NCBI GenBank assembly: GCA_903875465.1
Contig: CAIQWB010000001.1
Coordinates: 1-58,066 of the forward strand
DNA: 58,066 nucleotides
Direction: 5' to 3'
Origin: an uncultured Verrucomicrobia subdivision 3 bacterium
GTDB lineage: Bacteria; Verrucomicrobiota; Verrucomicrobiia; Limisphaerales; UBA11358
In this document: one piece after another, positions 27,110-36,483 of the stretch
Layout: each line of letters opens with the position of its first letter
How positions within the stretch are numbered: position 1 is the stretch's first letter
Position numbers and translations under genes: made by a program
The notes under the pieces: model-generated
The model's input: the letters and a program-made list of their open reading frames with translations, nothing else
Databases searched by the model: none
Told to the model about the DNA's origin: nothing

Positions 27110-29335
27110 ATGCCTACTGACCAAGCAATGCCGGCCGCCTTGACCACGGCCATCCAGAGAATAGCCCGGCTGGCCACCCGCCACCCTTACGTGGTCATCG
27201 TCATGCTTTTATTGGCGGGCGTGGGACCCTTTATGAACAAAGCGGTCCATATCGACGATCCGCTGTTTGTCTGGGCAGCGGCACAAATTCAAAAAGACCC
27301 GTTGCACTTTTATAGTTTTACGGTGAATTGGTTTGGCTCGGTCATGCCAATGACCTTGGCCACGTGCAATCCCCCCTTGACCTCCTATGGCTTGGGGTTG
27401 GTCAGGCAATTCTTTGGAACGGGGGAACTCGCGCTCCATGGAGCTTTGCTGCTTGTGGCGTTTTCCGCCGCCGCCGGGGTGTATCGTCTGGCCGGCAATT
27501 GGTGTGCCTGGCCGTTGCTGGCGACAGTCTTGACCATGGTTACTCCGGTTTTCCTCGTTTCCACCACCAATATCATGTGCGACATCCCGATGCTGGCGGC
27601 TTGGATTTGGACCGTGGTGTGCTGGGAACACGCCCTCAAAACCGGCCATCGCCGCTGGTATCTGCTGGCGATGGCCCTGGCGGGTTTGTCGGTATTAACC
27701 AAGTATAGTGCCATGACCCTGCTGCCGCTCCTGCCGTTGCTGGGTGGCTTGCACCGCAGAAAATTAGGGCCGTGGCTCCTTTGGCTGCTAGTGCCGTTGG
27801 GCATGATGGGCCTGTACGAATTATTTACCTCCCAAATTTATGGTCAGGGATTAATCTCTGCGGCCGCCGCTTATGCGAATCAATATCGCTATTTTCTGAC
27901 CGGCGGATGGCCGGGGAAAACAGTGATCGGCTTGGTTTATTTGGGCGGCTGCCTGCTGCCAGCCACCCTGCTGGCACCACTTTTATGGCGCCGCAGAGCC
28001 TTTCTTGGCGGCGCCTTGTTGCTGGTGGGAATTGCAGCCGTGATCCTGGTGCTCCTGCAAATCGGCGCAATGCCGGGGTTTCCCACCTCGGGTGAGGCCC
28101 GGGCTTGGGTACAGGTGGAAATGATCCTGATGCTGGCCGGCGGATTGCATGTGCTGGTGTTAAGCGGGGTGGAACTCTGGAGGCAGCGAGATGTGGTAAC
28201 GACCATGGCCGCGTTATGGATTGGTTCGGGTTTTCTGTTTGCGGCCGTGTTGAACTGGACGGTTAGTTCCCGCAGTTTACTGCCGTTGGTTGCGCCAGTG
28301 GCAATTCTGATCGTGCGTCGCCTGGAGCGCACTCCTGCCCCCGAGTGGAAACCCCAACTTTTGCTGCTGGCGCTCGTTGTTTCCGGCCTGTCCAGCTTGG
28401 GCGTGAGCTGGGCGGATGCGGAATTGGCCGACTCCGGCCGCACCGCCGCCCGGCAGATCGCCGGGGAGTATGCCCCGGCCCCGGCCCGGCTTTGGTTTGA
28501 GGGCCATTGCGCGTTTCAATATTATTTGGAGCCACTCGGCGGCCAGGCCGTGGACTATGGCAATTCTCTGCTCCAGGCCGGAGACGTGCTGGTGGTGCCC
28601 GGCAACAATAGTAACTTGCTGAACCCACCAGCAGACGCAGTGGAGTTACTTGCCACTCCCGGGTTTCCCATCAGTTCCTGGCTGACCACGGTCAGCGCTG
28701 AACTCGGGTCGGGATTTTACGGGGCGGGCGGCTGCCTCCCATTTGTGATCGCTCCGGTGCCAGCGGAAAAATATTACGTGTACAAGGTGATTCGAACGTT
28801 CCAATTTGCCCCGCCGATGGACGCCCAGGCCGTGGGCGGAAGCACTGGAGACGACCGTTTGGCGGCGACTAGTTACAAAGCAATCCTGCGGGCCCATCCC
28901 GAGGATGCCCGCGCCCATGCCAGTTTGGCGGATATTTCGTGCCGGCAGGGCCAGGGCTCTGCCGCGCTGACACATTATCACTCAGCGCTAAGGTTACAGC
29001 CCGGCCAGGCGGTTTGGCTCAATAACCTGGCCTGGTTGCTCGCGACCAGCGGCGACCCCAGCTTGCGCAACGGTGCCGAGGCCGTCCAACACGCGGAAGC
29101 CGCCTGCCAGCTCACACACTACCAAAAAACCATTTTTCTGGGGACGCTCGGCGCCGCCTATGCGGAGGCCGGGCGGTTCGAGGATGCGATGGCCGCGGCC
29201 CAAAAGGCCTGTGCCAATGCCACAGCCTTGGGGGAAACCAATTTATTGGAACGCAACCAGGAATTGCTAGCGCTCTACCAGTCCCACCAACCCTATCACG
29301 AGCCTGCTGAAAAGCTTGTTCCCGCCGCCCGGTGA
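27110..29335 (+). CDS. GT-C glycosyltransferase (PMT/ArnT-like) with C-terminal TPR repeats
   Basis: 741 residues. N-terminal two thirds: about 10-12 transmembrane helices with the acidic first-loop motif HIDDPLFVWAAAQI (about 47-60), typical of lipid-linked-sugar transferases of the dolichyl-phosphate-mannose/ArnT/GT83 fold. A periplasmic segment (about 450-590) follows. The C-terminal part (about 600-720) has TPR-like helices (AHASLADISCRQGQGSAALTHYHSALRLQPG, then NLAWLLATSGD and LGAAYAEAGRFEDAMAAAQKA). It probably moves a sugar from a polyprenyl carrier to a protein or glycan outside the inner membrane. The fusion with TPRs suggests a protein partner. Donor and acceptor are unknown. First of a three-gene plus-strand run. 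Confidence 0.8.
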   Translation: MPTDQAMPAALTTAIQRIARLATRHPYVVIVMLLLAGVGPFMNKAVHIDDPLFVWAAAQIQKDPLHFYSFTVNWFGSVMPMTLATCNPPLTSYGLGLVRQFFGTGELALHGALLLVAFSAAAGVYRLAGNWCAWPLLATVLTMVTPVFLVSTTNIMCDIPMLAAWIWTVVCWEHALKTGHRRWYLLAMALAGLSVLTKYSAMTLLPLLPLLGGLHRRKLGPWLLWLLVPLGMMGLYELFTSQIYGQGLISAAAAYANQYRYFLTGGWPGKTVIGLVYLGGCLLPATLLAPLLWRRRAFLGGALLLVGIAAVILVLLQIGAMPGFPTSGEARAWVQVEMILMLAGGLHVLVLSGVELWRQRDVVTTMAALWIGSGFLFAAVLNWTVSSRSLLPLVAPVAILIVRRLERTPAPEWKPQLLLLALVVSGLSSLGVSWADAELADSGRTAARQIAGEYAPAPARLWFEGHCAFQYYLEPLGGQAVDYGNSLLQAGDVLVVPGNNSNLLNPPADAVELLATPGFPISSWLTTVSAELGSGFYGAGGCLPFVIAPVPAEKYYVYKVIRTFQFAPPMDAQAVGGSTGDDRLAATSYKAILRAHPEDARAHASLADISCRQGQGSAALTHYHSALRLQPGQAVWLNNLAWLLATSGDPSLRNGAEAVQHAEAACQLTHYQKTIFLGTLGAAYAEAGRFEDAMAAAQKACANATALGETNLLERNQELLALYQSHQPYHEPAEKLVPAAR

Positions 29336-29350
29336 ATTATCCTGCTGGCG

Positions 29351-29995
29351 TTGAAAGAGAAGTCCCATCGCTGGTTCGCGGTTGTGTTTTTGGTGCTCGT
29401 GGCGCTGAGCCGCTGGCCGGGCCTGTTTCCGCCGAGTTTCAGCGTGGTGTACGCGCTGGCATTCTGCGGCGGTGTTTATTTCGCCGGCACCCTGGCCTGG
29501 TGGCTGCCCTTGGGCACGCTGATGCTTACTGACGTGGCGTTGAATTTCTACTACCAGTCCAAGGGTTACGATGTCTGGACTTGGGCGGTCGTCAAATACC
29601 AGCTCGTCAATTATATCGGATACGTGTTGATCATTGGTCTGGGACGGCGGCTGAAACCGCAGTCCAAGTTTCTCACCCTGCTGGGCGGTGGTGTGCTGGG
29701 AGCCCTGCTCTTCTACCTGGTCACCAACACCGCCTCCTGGCTTTTAAATCCATTTCAAAATCCCGAATACACCAAAACCTTCTCGGGCTGGCTGATTGCC
29801 CTGGTCAAAGGCACCGGCGGCTGGCCGCAAGCGTGGGAATTTTTCCGGAATACCCTGTTCAGTGGCGGTCTCTTTACGGGCCTGTTCGTTGGGGCCATGC
29901 AACTCAGCGCGGCCGAATCGCCGGCGGATAAAACGGCCGGCACGCAGCCGGAGGAAGAAATCGAAGAAACCCAACCCGAGGAGGCCAGCGCATGA
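29351..29995 (+). CDS. Integral membrane protein, DUF6580-like (possibly ECF S-component-like)
   Basis: 214 residues, five or six hydrophobic helices. Seen: FPPSFSVVYALAFCGGVYF, LPLGTLMLTDVALNFYYQ, then GALLFYLVTNTASWLL, and an acidic C-terminal tail rich in Glu and Pro (about 190-214). It resembles the DUF6580 membrane family as I recall it, whose topology is like substrate-capture (S) components of energy-coupling-factor transporters. That link is inference and no ECF ATPase genes are nearby. The start codon is TTG at 29351 or a later GTG; no ATG is available before the first helix. Its stop overlaps the next gene's ATG (ATGA), and it starts 15 bases after the glycosyltransferase gene, so the three probably form one operon. 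Confidence 0.75.
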   Translation: MKEKSHRWFAVVFLVLVALSRWPGLFPPSFSVVYALAFCGGVYFAGTLAWWLPLGTLMLTDVALNFYYQSKGYDVWTWAVVKYQLVNYIGYVLIIGLGRRLKPQSKFLTLLGGGVLGALLFYLVTNTASWLLNPFQNPEYTKTFSGWLIALVKGTGGWPQAWEFFRNTLFSGGLFTGLFVGAMQLSAAESPADKTAGTQPEEEIEETQPEEASA

Positions 29996-30459
29996 AAATC
30001 GGCGTTATCTCAGACACCCACGACTACTTCGACCCGCATATCCTGCAACTGTTCCATGGTGTGGACCACATCCTTCACGCCGGCGATGTGGGTATGCAGA
30101 TCATTATTTTCGACCTAGAGCAAATTGCCCCGACCACCGCCGTGCTGGGCAATACCGACTTGGGCAACCCGCTGCGGCTGACCGAACTGGTGACGGTGGG
30201 GGAGTTGAAAATTTTAGTGCAGCATATCGTGAATCCCTTCGCCCTCGATGAAAAACTGCAAGCCCGCATCACCCGTTCCCGGCCGGATGTCGTGGTCTTT
30301 GGCCACACCCACAAGGCGTTCAACGAAGTGATTAACGGCGTGCGTTTTTTCAATCCCGGTTATTCCGGCCGCCCCAAGCACGCCACCCCGCGCAGTGTGG
30401 CCATTCTACATTGCGAGGGGAAAAACATCCGCGCGGAGATGCTGCCCCTGGCTCCGTAA
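29992..30459 (+). CDS. YfcE/MJ0936-type metallophosphoesterase
   Basis: 155 residues, the compact calcineurin-like fold with two metals. Metal-binding motifs visible in order: D-x-H in VISDTHD (about 7-10), HAGDVG (about 29-34), GNTD (about 58-61), VQHIV and GHTH (about 105-108). Family members hydrolyse phosphodiesters or phosphomonoesters in the cytoplasm; the physiological substrate is rarely known. It overlaps the membrane-protein gene by 4 bases (ATGA), indicating coupled translation and joint function with that gene or with the upstream glycosyltransferase. Confidence 0.92.
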   Translation: MKIGVISDTHDYFDPHILQLFHGVDHILHAGDVGMQIIIFDLEQIAPTTAVLGNTDLGNPLRLTELVTVGELKILVQHIVNPFALDEKLQARITRSRPDVVVFGHTHKAFNEVINGVRFFNPGYSGRPKHATPRSVAILHCEGKNIRAEMLPLAP

Positions 30460-30489
30460 CCCAGCCACCTAGCTTGCGTGGTTAGGCCA

Positions 30490-30510
30490 GCCTCAATTTG
30501 GTCTTGAGGC
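30490..30510. terminator. Hairpin between convergent phosphoesterase and rnr genes
   Basis: Perfect 7-bp stem GCCTCAA/TTGAGGC with a 7-nt loop, and a second TCCCAA/TTGGGA pair at 30521-30546. T runs are short, so it is a modest bidirectional terminator candidate. Confidence 0.4.
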
Positions 30511-30591
30511 TTGAATCTTCTCCCAATCCGCCATAACCGGTTGGGAGGTGAATGCATTTTAAAATGTGCTCATTGCGGATTCGGCCCTTGG

Positions 30592-33063
30592 TCAACGTCG
30601 TTTACCAAATGACCGGCCACTGCCACTCGCCCGCAGCAAAGGCCGTTGCGCCGTGCTCAATCCCATGCCCGTGCCAGTTTTGCGCGCATCCGGTAGACGC
30701 TCCACCGGCTGCCCCGTTTTGGCCGGCCCACCGGGCCCCGGACGTTTTGCCTGCGGCGGCCGCTCCGGCCGGGCATTGGGGGGCTGACCTGGACGCGGAT
30801 CTTGACGTTTCCCGGGCTTTTGCTGAGAACGCTGACCGGGGCGTGGACCAGGCCGGCGCGCTTGCCCCCGGTCGGGCCGTGTATCCGGACGTGTTGCCTG
30901 GCCCCGTTTGGGACTTGGCTTGGGCACGGTCGGTCGCAGGGCCGATAGTTTGGGCAACACCACGGCGAGTCGAAAATCCACCTGTTTCTTGAACGTATCC
31001 ACTTTGGCCACCTGCACGCTCACCGCGTCCCCCAGCCGGATGATCCGGCGGGTGCGTCGGCCAATCAAATGATTCCGCACCTCGTCGAACACAAAAAAAT
31101 CGTCCTCCACCGTGGAGAGGGGCACCAAGCCGCTCATGGCCAGCCCGGGCACATCCACGAAAAATCCAAAATTGCGCACATCCGTCACCAACGCCGGATA
31201 TTTTTCCGGACGGCCCGACTTCAATTGCGCGTTCAGATAGGCAAACAACTTCACGTCCTTGCTGTCCCGCTCGGCATCGGCCGAATTGCGTTCCGTCACG
31301 GAAATGTGCTCGGCGGTTTCCTTGAGTTTGCCGGCCGGGGCGGCCACTTTATCAAACAAAGCGCGATGCACCACCAGGTCGGCGTACCGCCGGATGGGCG
31401 AGGTGAAATGTGTGTATTTTTTCTTGGCCAGCCCATAATGGCCCAGCGGTTCCACATCGTAACGGGCCCGCATCAGGGATTTCAAAAAGCCGATCTTCAG
31501 CGCCGGCCCGGTGGGCAATTCGTTGAGGCGGTGCAATAATTTTTGCACCTCGCCCGGGGACCTTAAATTGCCACACGGCACGTTCTGGCCCAGCACTTCC
31601 TGCCGGTACTCCTGCAACCGCCGTTCATCGGGCGATTCATGCACCCGGTAAATGGCCGGCCGGGCCAGGCTCATCAATTGGGCCGCCACCGCCTCATTGG
31701 CCAGCAACATGAATTCCTCAATTAACTGGTGGGACACATCGTTCGCGTTCCGTTCGATCCGCAGGATGCGGCCGTGGTCATCCAGCCGGATTTTTGTCTC
31801 CGGAAAATCCAGGTCCAGCGAACCGGCTTTGAACCGCCGGCGCCGAATCTGCTGCGCGAGTCGATGGGCCTCATGCAGCATTTGCTCAATAGGATCCACC
31901 GCCGGTTCCCGTTCGAGAATGGCCAGCACTTCGCCATAGGCAAAGCGGCACTTGGAATGAATAATCGCCGAGTAATATTTGGTGCTCAGCACCCGCCCGT
32001 CATCCGCCACCAGGAATTCCACGCACTTGGTAAGCCGGTCCACCGCCGGTTTAAGCGAGCACAGCTCGTTGCTCAAGGCTTCGGGCAGCATCGGAATCAC
32101 GCGGTCCACCAGGTAGGTGGAATTCCCGCGCTTGCGCGCCTCAACATCCAGTGCGGTGCCGGGCTTCACATAATGCGACACATCGGCGATATGCACCCAC
32201 AACCGCCACTGGCCTGGCTCCACCCGTTCCAGACAGATGGCATCGTCAAAATCCTTCGCGTCATCGGGATCAATCGTTACCACCCGGTGGTCCCGGCAAT
32301 CGACCCGACCCGCGACATCCTTGGGATCCACGGTCTTCCCAATGAGATTAGCCTCATGGAGCACCGCCTTGGGAAAATGCAGGGGCAACTCGTACTGGCG
32401 CAGAACCGAGAGCATGTCCACCCCCTCCTCATCCGGCGCCCCCAGGACCTCAATGATCTCCCCCTCGGGATTCGTGTGGCGGGATTCCCACTCGCGCAAT
32501 TCCACCACCACCTTGTCTCCAATGTGCGCGGGCCGGCCCACATCCCGCGGTTCCGGCACATAGATATCATGGGGAATGCGCGGATCATCGGGGATCACAT
32601 ATAAAAATTGCCGGCCCTTTTGCAAAGTGCCCACCACCTGGGTGCGATGCCGCTCCAAAATCCGCACCACCGATCCCGAGGCGGTCTGCCCGGTGTCCGG
32701 GCGCAGCCCCTTGCTGCGCACATCCAACCGCACCAGCACCCGGTCCTCATGCAAAGCCGTGCCGGTCGCACTTTCCGCAATGGCGATTTCTTTGAGACGC
32801 GGATCGTCTGGCTGCAAGAAGCCCTTGCCCTGCCGGTTCATGCGAATCCGTCCCGGAATAAGATCGGCCTCCACGGATTGAATGTAGCGGTTTCCCTTGA
32901 GCCGGGCGATCTGCCCGGCCCGCTCCAGCTCGCGCAAAATCACCTGCAATTCCTGCTGGCGCGCGAGCGGCAATTGCAGGAGCTGCAACAACTCCGGCAC
33001 ATTCGCCGGCACATAATCCTTGCCCCCCAGCAACGCCACAATTTCTGGCTTTATATCATTCAT
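30592..33063 (-). CDS. rnr: Ribonuclease R with a long basic C-terminal tail
   Basis: 3'-5' exoribonuclease of the RNB family that degrades structured RNA and acts in trans-translation quality control. 823 residues. Order seen: N-terminal helical region, cold-shock domains (DLIPGRIRMNRQGKGFL; GDKVVVELREW), catalytic RNB centre TIDPDDAKDFDDAIC (about 266-280), HYGLAKKKYTHFTSPIRRYADLVVHR, and an S1 domain (YPALVTDVRNFGFFVDVPGLAMSGLV). From about residue 704 there is a roughly 120-residue Arg/Pro/Gly/Gln/Lys-rich tail with repeated RPG, PGQ and RPD units, much longer than the basic tail of E. coli RNase R. smpB, its partner pathway, is also in the window but not adjacent. Confidence 0.95.
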   Translation of the reverse strand: MNDIKPEIVALLGGKDYVPANVPELLQLLQLPLARQQELQVILRELERAGQIARLKGNRYIQSVEADLIPGRIRMNRQGKGFLQPDDPRLKEIAIAESATGTALHEDRVLVRLDVRSKGLRPDTGQTASGSVVRILERHRTQVVGTLQKGRQFLYVIPDDPRIPHDIYVPEPRDVGRPAHIGDKVVVELREWESRHTNPEGEIIEVLGAPDEEGVDMLSVLRQYELPLHFPKAVLHEANLIGKTVDPKDVAGRVDCRDHRVVTIDPDDAKDFDDAICLERVEPGQWRLWVHIADVSHYVKPGTALDVEARKRGNSTYLVDRVIPMLPEALSNELCSLKPAVDRLTKCVEFLVADDGRVLSTKYYSAIIHSKCRFAYGEVLAILEREPAVDPIEQMLHEAHRLAQQIRRRRFKAGSLDLDFPETKIRLDDHGRILRIERNANDVSHQLIEEFMLLANEAVAAQLMSLARPAIYRVHESPDERRLQEYRQEVLGQNVPCGNLRSPGEVQKLLHRLNELPTGPALKIGFLKSLMRARYDVEPLGHYGLAKKKYTHFTSPIRRYADLVVHRALFDKVAAPAGKLKETAEHISVTERNSADAERDSKDVKLFAYLNAQLKSGRPEKYPALVTDVRNFGFFVDVPGLAMSGLVPLSTVEDDFFVFDEVRNHLIGRRTRRIIRLGDAVSVQVAKVDTFKKQVDFRLAVVLPKLSALRPTVPKPSPKRGQATRPDTRPDRGQARRPGPRPGQRSQQKPGKRQDPRPGQPPNARPERPPQAKRPGPGGPAKTGQPVERLPDARKTGTGMGLSTAQRPLLRASGSGRSFGKRR

Positions 33064-33397
33064 ATTCGCACGCTTTTTTCGGCGGCGGGTTCACCCGCGC
33101 CAACGATTCGGCCGTCAACGACAGTGCCTTCGCTCCAGCTTGCGCTTCCCACAGCCCCTTGGCAATGCCGGCCGCGTAAATTTACTGACCATAAAATCAT
33201 GGGTATGCTGTCGGACACCTCCCTGCGTAACGCTTTAACCCCTGGCTCAAACGGGCACACCCCGGCAACCGCCGCCGCGCCAGGCACCCGGAGTTGGAAA
33301 ACCAATTGACCGCCCCCCAGTGGTGCGATTCATTTTGATTACTGGGGCACGGTGGATGCCGCGCTGGCACCAGCCTCCAGCAGCGTTTCCAATCAAG
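33064..33397. other. Intergenic region between rnr and clpB
   Basis: 334 bases without a credible gene. A minus-strand frame (33305-33060) overlaps the rnr start and has no family resemblance. It presumably holds the rnr promoter and the 3' end of the clpB messenger. I see no strong hairpin with a T run. Confidence 0.4.
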
Positions 33398-36013
33398 TCA
33401 TCGAGGGTCTTGCTTGCCCTTCGCAAATTTTAACTCCTCCCCCTTCGCCGTCACATAAATTTTGTCCCCTGGCTTGAACTCGCCCTCCAACAACCGTAAG
33501 GAAAGCGGATTCAGCAACAGCTCCTGAATCGCCCGCTTGATCGGCCGCGCCCCGAATTGCGGATCATATCCCTCATGCGCCAGCAGTTTTTTGGCGGCGG
33601 CATCGAGTTCCAAAGTGAGTTGTTGTTGGGCCAGCCGGGCCGTCAGGCGGCCAAGTTGAAAATCCACAATGCGCGTCAGCTCCTCCTCGTCCAGGCTCTG
33701 GAAGATGATCACATCATCCACCCGGTTCAAAAATTCCGGACGGAAATGCCGTTTGAGTTCCGCCATCACCTTGTCCTCCATAGCGATGCGGCCGCTCTTG
33801 GATTTCTGCGAATCCAGATAAAATTCCTGGATGATCGGCGAGCCCAGATTGCTCGTCATGATGATGATAGTGTTTTTGAAATCCACCGTGCGCCCCTGCC
33901 CGTCCGTAAGGCGGCCGTCATCCAGCACCTGCAACAGCACATTGAACACGTCCGGATGGGCCTTTTCGATTTCATCAAACAACACGACTGCATAAGGCCG
34001 CCGCCGCACCGCCTCACTGAGCTGGCCGCCCTCCTCGTAACCCACGTATCCGGGTGGCGCGCCGATCAGCCGGGCGACTGTGTGTTTCTCCTGGTATTCG
34101 CTCATGTCAATGCGCAGCAGCGCATTTTCGTCATCAAACAAGAACTCCGCCAGCGCCCGGGCCGTCTCGGTCTTGCCCACGCCCGTGGGCCCGAGAAAAA
34201 TGAACGAGCCAATCGGCCGGTTCGGGTCCTGCAAACCACTCCGCGCGCGGCGGACGGCATCCGCCACCGCCTTGATGGCCGCCGACTGGCCGACCACCCG
34301 TTGGGCCAGCCGCTCCTCCATCCTCACCAGCTTCTGCTTTTCGCCCTCCAGCATGCGCGTGACCGGAATATGCGTCCACGCGGCCACCACATTGGCGATG
34401 TCCTCGGCCGTCACTTCCTGGCGCAGCAAAGCCGCGCGAATGGGCGTTTGCGCCGACTGTTTTTCCACCTGGGCCAGCTTCTTTTCTAGATCGGGAATCT
34501 GCCCGTACTGGATCTCGGCCGACCGCGTCAAATCACCCGCCCGTCGGGCTTTCTCCAATTCCGTGCGCGCCGTCTCCAGTTGCGATTGCACAATACTCAC
34601 GGCGTTGATCGCCGCTTTTTCATTCTGCCATTGCGCGGTCAGCGCGGCCGATTTTTCCTTCAAATTCGCCAGGTCCGCCTCAATGCGCTGCAACCGCTCC
34701 TTGCTCGCCGCATCCTTTTCGCGTAACAGCGACGTGCGCTCAATCTGTAGCTGCAAACTCTGCCGGTCCAATTGGTCCAGTTCGGTCGGTTTGGAATCTA
34801 GTTCCATCTTGATGCGCGAAGCCGCCTCGTCCACCAGGTCAATGGCCTTGTCCGGCAAAAACCGGTCGGTCAGATAGCGGTTCGACAGCGTCGCGGCCGC
34901 CACCAGCGCCGTGTCCTGAATGCGCACGCCATGATGCACCTCGTACCGTTCTTTGAGCCCGCGCAGAATCGCGATCGTCGCCTCCACCGTCGGCTCCGCC
35001 ACCTGCACCGGCTGGAACCGCCGTTCCAGTGCCGGATCCTTCTCGATGTGCTTGCGATATTCATCCAGCGTGGTGGCCCCGATGCACCGCAGCTCCCCGC
35101 GCGCCAGTTGCGGCTTCATGATGTTCGCCGCGTCCGCGGTGCCCTCCGATCCCCCGGCCCCCACCAAGGTGTGTAATTCGTCAATAAACAAAATGATCTT
35201 GCCCTCGCTGGCCACAATCTCCTTCAAAAACGCCTTCAACCGGTCCTCGAACTCCCCGCGATACTTCGCCCCGGCGATCATCGCGCTCAAATCCATCGCC
35301 ACCAGCCGCTTGTTCTTCAGCGATTCCGGAACGTCCCCGCTGACAATCCGCCGCGCCAGTCCCTCGGCAATCGCCGTCTTGCCCACCCCCGGCTCCCCAA
35401 TCAGCACCGGATTGTTCTTGGTGCGGCGCGTCAGCACCTGCATCACCCGCCGGATTTCCTCGTCCCGCCCGATTACGGGGTCAATCTTCCCCTGCCGCGC
35501 CAGCGCCGTCAGGTCGCGACCGTATTTGTCCAGCGCCTGAAACTTGGCCTCCGGCTGCGGGTCCGTCACGCGCTGATTCCCGCGCAATTCGGCCAGCGTC
35601 TTCAGAATGGCGTCGCGCTTCAGCCCGTGCTTCGCGAAAATCTTCTTGAGCGAACTCCCGCCGCCCTCCAGCAACCCAAGCAGCAGCATCTCCGTGCTCA
35701 CATAATCGTCCTTGAGCTTGGCCGCCTCCGCCTGCGCGGCCTCCAGCGCCTTCTTCAAATCACTCCCGATGTAAGGATCGCCCGTGCCCTGCACCTTGTG
35801 ACGCCGCGCCAGTTCCGCCGCCAAATCCGGTTGCAACCGCGCGGCTGGCGCCCCAATCCGTGCCAATAAATCAGGAATCAGCCCGTCCGTCTGCCCAATC
35901 AGCGCCAGCGCCAGATGCTCCCCGTCAATTTCCTGATGCGAATGCTCCCGGGCCAGTTGCAGCGCCGCCGCCATGGCCTCCTGGGATTTCAGCGTAAGTT
36001 TTTCCATTTGCAT
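33398..36013 (-). CDS. clpB: ClpB disaggregase
   Basis: Hsp100 AAA+ chaperone that, with DnaK, resolubilises protein aggregates. 871 residues, usual length. Seen: N-domain repeats ([30 protein letters not shown]), first Walker [16 protein letters not shown] and Walker [14 protein letters not shown], arginine-finger region ALERRFQPV, the long coiled-coil M domain (about 405-530, [20 protein letters not shown]), second Walker [32 protein letters not shown], the pore loop GYVGYEEGG, and sensor 2 [13 protein letters not shown] 36013 or 36007 ([12 protein letters not shown]) could be the start; neither has a ribosome site. Confidence 0.97.
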   Translation of the reverse strand: MQMEKLTLKSQEAMAAALQLAREHSHQEIDGEHLALALIGQTDGLIPDLLARIGAPAARLQPDLAAELARRHKVQGTGDPYIGSDLKKALEAAQAEAAKLKDDYVSTEMLLLGLLEGGGSSLKKIFAKHGLKRDAILKTLAELRGNQRVTDPQPEAKFQALDKYGRDLTALARQGKIDPVIGRDEEIRRVMQVLTRRTKNNPVLIGEPGVGKTAIAEGLARRIVSGDVPESLKNKRLVAMDLSAMIAGAKYRGEFEDRLKAFLKEIVASEGKIILFIDELHTLVGAGGSEGTADAANIMKPQLARGELRCIGATTLDEYRKHIEKDPALERRFQPVQVAEPTVEATIAILRGLKERYEVHHGVRIQDTALVAAATLSNRYLTDRFLPDKAIDLVDEAASRIKMELDSKPTELDQLDRQSLQLQIERTSLLREKDAASKERLQRIEADLANLKEKSAALTAQWQNEKAAINAVSIVQSQLETARTELEKARRAGDLTRSAEIQYGQIPDLEKKLAQVEKQSAQTPIRAALLRQEVTAEDIANVVAAWTHIPVTRMLEGEKQKLVRMEERLAQRVVGQSAAIKAVADAVRRARSGLQDPNRPIGSFIFLGPTGVGKTETARALAEFLFDDENALLRIDMSEYQEKHTVARLIGAPPGYVGYEEGGQLSEAVRRRPYAVVLFDEIEKAHPDVFNVLLQVLDDGRLTDGQGRTVDFKNTIIIMTSNLGSPIIQEFYLDSQKSKSGRIAMEDKVMAELKRHFRPEFLNRVDDVIIFQSLDEEELTRIVDFQLGRLTARLAQQQLTLELDAAAKKLLAHEGYDPQFGARPIKRAIQELLLNPLSLRLLEGEFKPGDKIYVTAKGEELKFAKGKQDPR

Positions 36014-36019
36014 ACTTAA

Positions 36020-36047
36020 TCAATATTCCGATTACTCAATTCGTCAA
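36020..36047 (-). promoter_or_regulatory. Predicted promoter of clpB
   Basis: Minus-strand TTGACG (36047-36042), 16-base spacer, TATTGA (36025-36020). The start site would fall near 36013, at the first ATG itself, so the messenger may be leaderless. No CIRCE element or clear sigma32 consensus is seen. Confidence 0.4.
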
Positions 36048-36475
36048 GTACGGGATTTCCCCCTTATGGTGTGCGGCATGCAGGTGGGTTAGCCCATGCA
36101 CGGTGGGGGCATTTGCAGGCTGAGCGCGCATTGCCGGGGACTAATCCAGACGGCGAGGGCCATGCTGGCCACTGGAAACCAAAAACATCGCGTCCAGTCG
36201 GAGTTTCTGCTTTCGCTGAAAGGTTATGGCAAACGCGATGGCGGACGGGCTGCACAGTGTGGGTGTGGAGCAGCACGATTGGGCTGGTGGAGGGTTAATC
36301 CGCGAATTTCGCGAATGGGCGCGAATTTTTGGAGGGGCGCGGATAGGTCCGCGCTTGCGGATTTGATGATCCCGTGGGCGAGGCGGGAACTGGTCGCAGA
36401 CCTACCCCCTTGACGGGCCTTGACGGTTTTTTGCCGGATTGCTGGCAACCGGCTCATTTACAAGTACTTGCTTCA
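36048..36475. other. Intergenic region between clpB and the insertion sequence
   Basis: About 430 bases without a gene. It contains small repeats around 36295-36360 (CGCGAATTTCGCGAATGGGCG; GGATAGGTCCGCGCTTGCGGAT) that look like decayed dispersed repeat sequence. No coding frame with family resemblance is seen. Confidence 0.4.
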
Positions 36476-36483
36476 TTATTAAG

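Noticed and set aside
33060-33305. 81-codon minus-strand frame overlapping the rnr start
   Set aside because: No known similarity, unusual composition, and it would overlap the start of rnr; probably chance.
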